Shown: positions 55,099 through 64,000 of the stretch, one piece after another
Layout: every line of letters begins with the position of its first letter
Numbering within the stretch: the stretch's first letter is position 1
Made by a program: the position numbers and the translations under genes
The notes under the pieces: model-generated
The model's input: the letters and a program-made list of their open reading frames with translations, nothing else
What the model was told of the DNA's origin: nothing
The model's database searches: none
From: Pteria penguin
Taxonomy: Eukaryota > Mollusca > Bivalvia > Pterioida > Pteriidae
Assembly (NCBI GenBank): GCA_035048485.1
Contig: CM068583.1
Coordinates: 22,419,341 to 22,483,340, forward strand
Direction of reading: 5' to 3'
DNA: 64,000 nt

Positions 55099-55794
55099 CT
55101 CGTTTACTGTTGTTTTACAACACGAAGAGGATTTTCGTCGACATTGGTCCTATATTGAAGTAAGTTTATCAGCTACGAATAAATCCATATACATACATGC
55201 TCTATTTATAGTATTTAACTGTTATTGGCATTTTCAGTTCTATTCACATGGTGTGGTAATTTATGATTAAAATTCAAGTACCCTAATATTTTGAGGTAAG
55301 TAGTAAAAAACACTGAATCTTCGAGTCAAGTCTGATTGTAATAAAGATACTAAACCTGCAGATGGATCCAAATGTAGAATTGTTGATTATTTCGGCATCT
55401 AAACAAACTTAGGTTTAAAGGTAAATACACATCAAACTAATAATTCCACATTAAAACACTGAAATTTGCAAGTTACTTTTACAATGAAGGATTTTAAAAC
55501 ATTTGGTCTGCCAAGGTTGCGTTTGAACATCGTCCATTGCTTGGGATCCCATCTATCAAACTATACTGGTCATGACCGTAAATCCGGAAGCGCGGCATAT
55601 CTGGACGATGGCTGTTACTGTTACTTAATGACCGTTTCAAGCAATTTTAACATCACAATTTAAAAGAACATCTTTTGGAACTTTGCTAATGGATATTTTA
55701 AAATTTGCTCATTTAATACGATTTTAACGCTCTGTCCGGATTTACCTTGCGTCGGGATTAACCTTTCCGACCAGTAAATGCTGTAAGACCCATC
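55099..55794. other. Non-coding DNA, no supported feature
   Basis: Nothing recognisable was seen. Confidence 0.35.
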
Positions 55795-55799
55795 GGGGA

Positions 55800-55880
55800 A
55801 CCAGCGCAGCTTAGTTGGTATAGTGTGCTTGGTTCATGAGGGAAAAGTCCCTGATTCGAACCCTATGAGTGGCTTGACGA
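55800..55880 (+). mobile_element. tRNA-like fragment, probably another SINE head
   Basis: AGCTTAGTTGGTATAGTG resembles an A box and GATTCGAACCC a B box, at about tRNA spacing, without a full cloverleaf. It lies directly upstream of a complete SINE of the other head type. Confidence 0.5.
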
Positions 55881-55903
55881 TAGCCTGTTTTTAGAATGAA
55901 ATC

Positions 55904-56180
55904 AAGCCGGTGTGGCCTGGTGGATAAGGTGCTTGGCTTATGACCCAGAGGTCCCGGGTTCGATTCCCGTTCCTGGTGCATCGGTGTTCTGTCTTTTGGA
56001 TGAGACGGTAAAAAAACCGTGGTCCCGTGTGACGGTAGGCGTGGCAGTTAAAGAACCCTCACTGCTTCGGGTGGGTCAGTTGCAAAGTCCTTAATTTCTA
56101 TGTAAGACATCGGGCAGATACCGTCATGTATACGTAAAATAATCGTGGAGTGGCGTAAAACAATATTCAGTCAATCAATC
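55904..56180 (+). mobile_element. tRNA-derived SINE, plus orientation (GTGCTTGG-type head)
   Basis: A box TGGCCTGGTGG, B box GGTTCGATTCC, body with GATGAGACGGTAAAA, and a CAATCAATC tail. The short duplication TGAAATC lies at 55897-55903 and 56184-56190. The B box is perfect to consensus. Confidence 0.9.
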
Positions 56181-56689
56181 GATTGAAATCGTAAAACTCC
56201 AGGTCTCGCTATGTTTGCTCGTAATAGATCCCTAACTGTTTCGGATGAGACTTAAAGTTGAGATTTCTGCACAGTGCTTAGACTAGTAGTGGCACCATAT
56301 AATTATGCGAAATAAAGTAAAACCAGCAGATGACCTACAAAGAGAAATGGGGAAACATACTATGTGTTTAAATGTCGTGTATAGTTAAAAAAAAATCGAG
56401 GTGTAGGAAATGTTCAACATACTTTATAGGATTGTTTCATGATGCTGATTTGTTTAGGCTTTAGCTAAAGTTTTGAGGCGATCACTGTTCGATATCTCTA
56501 CATTGGAATCGGGCTTATCTGTCTTATACCCGACATATTGCTCTCGGTGTGTAACTGATTTACATTATTAGTTATTACACGCCAGTCGTCTGTTACGACG
56601 ATGTCTGTCCGTAACACTTTGCCCGACCCATATTTTCTACATGCCTGAATCGATGTAGCTTACTATGAAGTGTGTGGTTCAAGTAAGGC

Positions 56690-56815
56690 CCGTGGAAGAT
56701 CTCTCATTGCTTTGGATGGGTCCATTGCAAAGGCATAAAATCGTATGCTGTGCATAAGACAATTGCCGTCTTTATACATATGAGGTAATCGTGGGGTGAT
56801 GTAAAACATTGCAAG
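56690..56815 (+). mobile_element. SINE fragment, 3' half
   Basis: GAAGATCTCTCATTGCTTTG, GGGTCCATTGCAAAGGC, CAATTGCCGTC and GTAATCGTGGGGTGATGTAA follow the order of the SINE body. The head and tail are missing. Confidence 0.75.
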
Positions 56816-57422
56816 CCTTTATTTAAGTTCATTTGAAAAGAGGGCTTTTATAGACGTCTTTTTGAGAACTAGGAAAGAAAATTGATGGAACTCCCAAAAT
56901 TAATATACAAATTTTGCAAGTATGTTTACAAAGTCCTTAATAGCTGAAAGTAATGCTATAAAATTACATTGCTCTCTGTTTTCTAACATCTATAATCCGC
57001 ACCACCATCCCCTTCAGAAAATAAGCAAGTCTGAAGACGTTTGACCAAGGAAGTCATACTCTGTGCCTATTTCGCCCAGTCATGAATCCTTGGCCGATCT
57101 TGACGAAAAAATAAAAGCACTTGTATGGGATCTTGTATAATTCATCTCTATCAAGTTTCATCAAAATGCTTCTCTAAGTTCTGAGGAAAAGGTGCATCAT
57201 AAGTTTATGCATTTGCTCAGTGAATGTGCGTTTATTTCTCGCCCACCCTGAATCTATTCGTTTATTCATACCAAGTTTCATTAAAATTGCTTTTGAGGTT
57301 CTCAAGAAGTTGAAAGTATGAGCTATTTACGGCGATGGGCGATTTGCAATAACAATCGATCCTGGGCTTTTGTCTTAAGCTAGCTTATCAGAAGTTCTAG
57401 TAGTCACCCTCTAACGAATGTA

Positions 57423-57697
57423 GAAGCCGGCATGGCCTAGTGGTATCGCGCTGGACTCCTGATCGGGAGGCCGGGGTTCGAGTCCCGCTCTGGTCATGCC
57501 GGTGTCCTGTCTTTCGGATGAGACAGTAAAAACCGAGGCCCCGTGTCGTGGTATGCATGGCACGTTAAAGATCCCTCACTGCTTCGGATGGGTCCTTTGC
57601 AAAGGTCAAAATTTGTATGTCCCGCATTAGGCAGATGCCGTCACCATATACGTGAAATATTCGTGGTGTGACGTTAAACAAAAATCAATCAATCAAG
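57423..57697 (+). mobile_element. tRNA-derived SINE, plus orientation (GCGCTGGACTCC-type head)
   Basis: A box TGGCCTAGTGG, B box GGTTCGAGTCC, body with GATGAGACAGTAAAAACCGA, tail ATCAATCAATCAAG. CGAATGTA flanks it at 57415-57422 and 57698-57705. A near-consensus copy; its middle part and those of 21858 and 34190 are closest to each other. Confidence 0.92.
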
Positions 57698-57974
57698 CGA
57701 ATGTAAAATGTTGCTATAAAATACACGAAGTAATACATTAATGCATGTACTAGGCAGCAGAACAATGAGACAACAATTAGAAGGCAGCTCTTAGTATTTC
57801 CATATATGATATGTGCTTTGGTAGATTTCACGTTGAAAAACTTTCATCGACTAACGAATTAACATACTAAAATTCTCCATAGTAATATGCTGCATTCAAC
57901 AAAACCATGTACCAAACCATTACACATAAAAAATCTTCATCAAAAATTTGTGTGAGGAGTTGCAAGGATATATC

Positions 57975-58610
57975 TCAAACAAGACAAAGTTCAACCATCC
58001 CTCAAAACAGCAATATTGAGAAAAATGAAAACCCTGATAATATGCACATCTCAAATCTATGTACAAACAACCAGCAGTGAAAACTTCTACCATTAAAAAT
58101 GTAGGAGGTATTATCCGGAAAAGCTAAACACTCCCATGAAAAGATGTACCACAAATAATAGCAAGGTTCAACCGTCCCCAAAACAGCAAATACTGAGAAA
58201 AATATAAACAATGATAATATGCACATCTTCAGTCTATGTACAAACAACCAGTAAAGTGAAAACTTCATTGCATTAAAGCTGTAGGAGTTGTCCGGAAGAG
58301 CATGTACCCCTTTTGTGAGGATGTTCCGAAAATAACGAAGTTCAACTTTCTCCCGATATTATGCACATCTCTTTAATACATGTAAAACATCCAGCAAATT
58401 CAAGACTTTCTAGCATTAAAACACCCGGGATTCATCAGTTGTGCAAGTGTGTACTAAAGAAAAATGCCAAAGTTCGACTCCCTGCCCCCAAATGGCAAAT
58501 AATGATAATCAAAACCCTGATAATGTGCAAGCATCCGACAAATTAAAAACTTTCTAGCATGAAAACTAGGAGGAATTATCCGGAAAAACTATTTAATCCA
58601 AATGAAACGG
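57975..58610. repeat. Tandem repeat, about 4 units of 140-190 bp
   Basis: Units share AAAGTTCAACC, AAACAGCAAAT, TGATAATATGCACATCT, TTCTAGCATTAAAAC and TTATCCGGAAAA. Later units are more diverged. A short ORF pair across it is a repeat artefact. Confidence 0.8.
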
Positions 58611-59555
58611 ACAGGGGTAAACAATATGCCCCAACTTTAAGTTGCGAGGTAATATAATGGTGTTATATTAACATTGTAATGGGAGAATTCACGGATATCA
58701 TTATCTATGTAAGAAATGCAATACGTTAAGACTGAGGTTTTAATAAAAATTCTATTGATAAGTGAACACTTTCAGCCCTGAATTTAATTTCGATGTCCTT
58801 ATTTAGAGGTAATATTTTAGAAATAATTAAGCTGAAATAGAAATATGTCTCAAATTACAACTTTATGGAGTGTACACTTGTTAAGCGTATTTTGTTTTTA
58901 AATCTACCTTTCCAATGAATAGATAATATCAATGACGTAAGTAACCTTTACAACGGATAATAGACAATTAGACTGAGATAATTGTGGCGACAGCTGTAGA
59001 TATTAGAAACCCGGGTACGTCGTGTAGATACATGTGTAACTCTATATACTGACTGAACGATTCTTCGTTCAGGGTTGATTGATGAACTATTCAAGATCTT
59101 GCTGCAAATGTTTCAATTTACAAACCGTTGAAAAATGATACCACCGACGCCTTTGACGAATCATGTTTACTGTCGAGATAGATGTTATTTCGCATGTCCA
59201 TAAAAATTCTTTAGATATGTAACTTCCAGTGTCCTTTGAATTTGTCTCTTGGAATGTTCAGTAAGTATTCTTTGAAGATATTTTTTCGAATGCCAAAAAT
59301 GGACTATATTTGGAGGTTCATAAGAAGACCTTTGAATATGTTACTGCTAATATCCATTCAAAAGTAATATTTATATCGGTTATAAATTTTCAGTCGTAGA
59401 TGAGAAAAAAAAAGATAGCATGGCAAAATTTGAATTATCTAATTCTTTTTGACTAAAATTACAAGAAACTTTTGATGTCCACAAATTTTCGATCGCTTTG
59501 GCCTTGATAATGTGGAAACAAAAAGTAAAATCTCGAAGTAAAATCCATGTCTGTT
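58611..59555. other. Non-coding DNA, no supported feature
   Basis: Nothing recognisable was seen. Confidence 0.35.
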
Positions 59556-60530
59556 AAACACCTCATCCAGTGAGTCACACCGACCCCTAGAACACCTCGT
59601 CCACTGAGCCACACCGACCCGCAGAACACCTCATTCACTAAGCAACACCGACCCCTAGAACACCTCATCCACTAAGCCACACCGACCCGCAGAACACCTC
59701 ATTCACTGAGTCACACCGACCCCTAGAACACCTCATCCACTGAGCCACACCGACCCCTAGAACACCTCATCACACCGACCCGTAGAACACCTCATTCACT
59801 AAGCCACACCGACTCCTAGAACACCTCATCCACTGAGCCACACCGACCCCTAGAACACCTCATCCACTGAGCCACACTGACCCGTAGAACACCTCATCCA
59901 CTGAACCACACCGACCCCTAGAACACCTCATCCACTGAACCACACCGACCCCTAGAACACCTCATTCACTGAACCACACCGTCCCGCATAACACCTCGCC
60001 CTCTGAGCCACACCGACCTGTAGAACACCTCATCCACTGAGCCACACCTACCCACAGAACACGTCATTCAGAGCCACACCGACCCCTAGAACACCTCATC
60101 CACTGAGCCACACCGACCCTTAGAACACCTCATCCACTGAGCCACACCGACCCCTAGAACACCTCATTCACTGAACCACACCGTCCCGCAGAACACCTCA
60201 TCCTCTGAGCCACACCGACCCGTAGAACACCTCATCCACTGAGCCACACCGACCCGTAGAACACCTCATCCACTAAGCAACATCGACCCCTAGAACATTT
60301 CATCCACTGAGCCACACCGACCCTTAGAACACCTCATTCACTAAGCCACACTGACCCATAGAACACTTCATCCACTGAGCCACACCGACCTCTAGAACAC
60401 CTCATCCACTAAGCCACATCGACCCGTAGAACACTTATCCACTGAGCCACACAATGACCCTTAGAACACCTCATTCACTAAGCCACACTGACCCGTAAAA
60501 CACTTCATCCACTGAGCCACACCGACCCAT
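59556..60530. repeat. 34-bp minisatellite, about 29 units
   Basis: The basic unit begins GAACACCTCATCCACTGAGC and ends CACACCGACCCCTA. Units vary at a few fixed sites (CATCC/CATTC, GAGCC/AAGCC, CCCCT/CCCGT). Strings of variants repeat: units 12-15 resemble 18-21 and units 23-25 resemble 27-29, so there is higher-order duplication. Its unit is close to the reverse complement of the 5' head of the GTGCTCGG-type SINE (GAGCACCTTATCCACTAGGC then CACACCGGC at 32312-32341). Confidence 0.95.
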
Positions 60531-62904
60531 ATAACTCTGGGAACCGTTTAGTTTTAATCCATTTAGCTGGTATGACATTTCATAGAGGAATGTTCCTTCT
60601 TGGAATTCTGAATAATAAGGACTGTGATGTAGGCGAAGGAAAGGGGCATTTTAAGCACAATCCTTCATATAACAGTCTGTGAAATGTTTAAGAGCAGACT
60701 TCCCCGGTTCATTTTTTAAATTTTGCATCCTACGTATCTGTGAATTAATTATTACTTCTTTATTACACTTTTTTAACTAATATTTAATTTCCCCAAATTA
60801 TGCCGCGCTTGCTTTATAAGCCAAAACATCCCTTTTTCTTCGTGTGAAAAAAGTCACCTTGTAAAAGAACCTTTGCACGTTTTTCAACCTTCAAAATTTT
60901 GGTATAAAAAGTAAGAAAAATATGTGGAAGGTAGGAGAAAACAAGTCAAAAGCTTAATTGCCCTTATGACTTGTTTGAGGACAATAGAGATGATTATCTG
61001 TACGAATACACGGGAAACTACATTTATATCACTTTTGCTGTCTGGGGCCTTTCCGTCGTATACTCGGAAAACCACCTGGAATGTATTGCAGTGGATTAAA
61101 TATGGCGTCGCCCACGATGAAACATATAAATACAGAAAACAACTTGCTCATGTTGTTTGTAAATAATGTAAAACTTCTTAGTTAGATCTTTAGAAACTTA
61201 ATTCTATCAAAAGTATATTGAATACAATACTGTGAAATACTTTATATCATGGTTAAACAAAGGTAGCGTAAAGCTGCAAACTCCGTTGGCACCAAGGCTA
61301 CCAGACCCCGTAACCGTGCTTTCAGAAACTGATTCTACTAGGGATGCAGTTGCTATCGTGTCTGCAAACGATTCTGCCGAAAACATCGGGAAGCTTTAAA
61401 GGGGATCTTGTGCAAATTATAACGATGAAACCATAGCAAAATGTGCCATTGACAATGGGGTGGCCAGCACAGCTCGGAAAATTTTACTACAATGGTTCGG
61501 AGATATTTAATAATTTATAGTTCTTGGGTTCGTAAATTTGTGGGTGCAGCCACCCACGAAAATTAGGTCCCCACAAATAATCAAAGTACTTACAGTACTA
61601 GTAGCCGGGCTTTTAGTAACTGGTCAAGTAGCAAAAGATTAAATTGGACTTTAAATACAGTTGATAACAAATTCAAGGACAGAAGAATTTACACATTTCA
61701 TTATGGAAGAACAATTATCTAGTAATCGTGAAATGAGGTTTATCATTGGATCACTTTGATAAAATATCTCGTGAGGCATGGGATCATGATAAAACCATAT
61801 ATTCATTACTGTTTTAACAGTTACAATGCCCTTGTCATGCTTTATTCTCTTGAACATAGAAATATATATCTGTCATCTATTGCTATAGAGAGCAGAATTA
61901 TGACTTTTCTTCCTGATTGGTATATAGTCAAAACGGGAAATAAAACGGACCACAGGAAAATAGGAATAATTTTATGCTGAAGGTAGTTTATTAAAAATGT
62001 CAAATTATTTGCCCTCTTACTATCTGTATCGAGTATAATTTAAACACTAGGTGAAAAAAATCTATTTTAAAATCAAAGTCAATATTCATTGTCAAAATAT
62101 TACAGAGTTCGGCCGGTGTGGTAAAAAAAAAATGGGCCGTTCTGGTGTGGACCGTTTTTTCATGGGCCGTTTTGACTATAACTCTGGATTGATATTGTTT
62201 TAGTACAATTTCACTTGCAATGACAATCCATGACCATTAAACCTACTCTGTTCAGCAGGTTATTCTATATCTATCCTTAAAAAGTTCTACAGATCTACCA
62301 TAGAAACTCAACATATCTTGAAAGTAGCCGACGGTTCGAAGAGTAATGCATGAAAGCAAAATTCAATTATCGCCTTTTTTAAATTTTTGTCAAAATTGCA
62401 AAAATTTAATTGTTACGGAGCAAATCCGGGAGAAACCTGAAATGATACTTGGGTTTATTTGTCTCCATTCATGAACCGGCGACATTAGATTAAACTACAT
62501 CTCGATTACTACTTTCTTGGAAGTGACGTCGATTTGAGAATAATGTCAGACATGCTAAATCAGCACAGGGAGTAATGCATGTACCCGTTTTCTTTCTGCC
62601 AAGCGATAAGGTAATGGGCAATACACAGCGCTATACCAATGTTTATGCTTGATGCTTGAATTAGACAGATGCTTCTATCGGCAAAAATAGACATAGGGAA
62701 ACCCCTCACATACACATATTCACAGATATTTGACAAGTTGGCAATGTCATGCCGGTCCAGATCTTAAAATATCTAGACAGTGACCATAACGAGACTGACT
62801 GAGGGTCAAGTGAAGCGTTATCGTTTAAATCACTGGTTTTCGTTTTGTTTTATTCATTTAGCCTAGAATCAACAAATATTAACGATTAATTACATCCCCG
62901 ACGC
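60531..62904. other. Non-coding DNA with minor hairpins
   Basis: No domain-bearing ORF. GTGGGTGCAGCCACCCAC (61539-61556) is a short perfect hairpin within an AAATT-flanked repeat-like stretch. Near 61270-61500 several frames look fleetingly protein-like but each is broken by stops. The word ATGGGCCGTT occurs twice near 62130-62172. Confidence 0.35.
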
Positions 62905-62950
62905 CAGGGACGTATATATCTAAATTTAGATATACATGTATACGTCCCTG
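62905..62950. mobile_element. 46-bp palindrome with flanking CGACGC repeats
   Basis: CAGGGACGTATA at the left pairs with TATACGTCCCTG at the right, and the centre ATCTAAATTTAGAT is itself palindromic. CGACGC lies on both sides (62899-62904 and 62952-62957), offset by one T on the right. It may be a minimal TIR element. Confidence 0.6.
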
Positions 62951-63615
62951 TCGACGCTAAACATCACCCGCCTCTCATAAATTACATTAAATACTGTATA
63001 ATAATAATGTGTATGCTACTGCAGACGAATTACATCTACATGCAGTGTGTACTAGCTTTTCGTGCAGTGATATCAAGCAAGTGCAGGTAACTTCAGTCTA
63101 CGAAAATATACATGTATATCTGTATTTGCAATGTTATATATCATTAATGATTCAATAAAAATTCAATACGTTCTGAATATTATAATGCTAGGAATTACAT
63201 CAGGGATTATGTTTTGAAGCGCAAGAACACATTGAGTGAGAAAGAGGGCTTTAAAACTTATTAGACTGCCTCTCTTTGAGAATCGTGCACGGCAGCTATA
63301 GCCTTGGCTTATGCCCTCGGCATTAAGCCCGGCTAAAAAGTATTTCACAGTAATCGAAATCCGCCATCTTGTCAAACTTTTTAACATCAAGTGCTTCGTT
63401 ATATAAATACATTCAAGGTTGTTTTCCGAGCTTGCCGGAAAGGCCCGAGAAGGTGCGATTGCATTCAACACAAACTTACAGTTCTCAGGAGTCGTATAGC
63501 ACTATACAGTAAACCGAGAGTCAATAAATAAATAAAAACAACGTACATAAAGAAAAGTAATGGCGCCATTTGTTCCAAACATGTAAAACATTTTGTTCTG
63601 CCAGCTATGAATAAC
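62951..63615. other. Non-coding DNA, no supported feature
   Basis: Nothing recognisable was seen; a 102-codon minus-strand ORF (63163-63471) has no family signature. Confidence 0.35.
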
Positions 63616-63616
63616 T

Positions 63617-64000
63617 TTTTAGCTCATTTGAGCCGAAAGCGAGAATGACTAATTCAGATCATTCGTGTCCGGCATCCGTCAGTCTGTCCTGTGTAATTTT
63701 TTTTATACTTTCGACTTCTTCAGAACTGCTGGAGGGATTTTTAGCAAATTTGGTAGGGATAAAGTACTCAAGGTCCCTTACAAGTGTTGTTACAGATATG
63801 TCCAATGGCTGGACCCAGGGTGGGGCGACATAGGTCTCAGAGGGTACCCTCCGTTGACATACTTCAGACTGGCTGCATAGACCAAAATGCAATGTATGTC
63901 AATAATCTAGAAGTTTGTCTTAAGAAATGTGGACTTTTTTTGGGTGAGTTTTAGGCAATTCTTAAAATGTTTTCTCGTAGGCTGCTTATAATGCATTGAT
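63617..64000 (+). mobile_element. Hairpin-ended element (TAGCTCATTTGAGC type), cut by window end
   Basis: It starts TTTTTAGCTCATTTGAGCCG and continues CTTTCGACTTCTTCAGAACT, TTAGCAAATTTGGTAGGGAT and AGGGTACCCTCCGTTGACA, as in the copy at 31652. The 3' end is outside the window. Confidence 0.75.

Noticed and set aside
57427..57500. Possible tRNA gene
   Set aside because: A and B boxes are good, but the sequence continues into the SINE body and tail and has flanking duplications; the same applies to the other tRNA-like heads.
59459..59668. Minus-strand ORF with GCSRGRCCLVNEV-like repeats
   Set aside because: It is a translation of the first minisatellite units.
60924..61500. Possible decayed coding sequence
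   Set aside because: Several frames look briefly protein-like but each has stops within 30-80 codons and no recognisable motif.

Overview
The window is AT-rich, intron-rich eukaryotic nuclear DNA, and everything recognisable points to a mollusc, most likely a bivalve. I infer this from the repeats: many copies of palindrome-ended elements that begin TAGCTCACCTGAGC and end GGCCCACTTGGGCCTCTTG, tRNA-derived SINEs with an ATTGATTG tail, and several TIR elements that I remember as typical of bivalve genomes. No species is assigned. There is no bacterial gene content, operon, CRISPR array or rRNA.

One host gene is supported. Positions 1689-12010 (+) hold four exons of a MIF4G-domain translation-factor gene (MIF4GD/PAIP1/CTIF type). 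Reading phase is kept across all three introns and the gene ends at a TGA. Its 5' part is missing, because the first exon seen opens at a splice acceptor. The introns carry a palindrome-ended repeat with a conserved ORF, a 145-bp foldback, a hairpin-ended element with tandem core units, an 887-bp TIR element cut into a 22-bp minisatellite, a decayed hAT/BED transposase fragment and a SINE.

From about 12 to 41 kb the window is a dense mosaic of nested mobile elements. The clearest are: a 5'-truncated L1-like LINE with a 15-bp target duplication inside a palindrome (27818-29413); two copies of a TIR element with 6-bp target duplications (26334-27032 and 35914-36446), one with a second MITE nested at a TA whose empty counterpart is in the other copy; a hAT-type MITE with a perfect 8-bp duplication (33692-34067); a 971-bp TIR element (37178-38148); and SINEs in both orientations. 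A segment at 29796-30240 has a second copy broken into three collinear pieces between 35225 and 40450 by later insertions.

From about 41 to 54 kb the DNA is nearly free of recognisable repeats and has no long convincing ORF. A short candidate first coding exon is at 52174, with two possible splice donors. From 54.6 kb repeats return: a thrice-repeated 20-nt GC-rich motif, two more full SINEs, a 4-unit tandem repeat (about 58.0-58.6 kb) and a 29-copy, 34-bp minisatellite (59556-60530) whose unit looks like an amplified piece of the SINE tRNA-like head.

I see no undescribed multi-gene system. The most interesting content is structural: nested insertions datable from empty sites, and a satellite apparently born from a SINE promoter. 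Family names are from recognition, without a database search.
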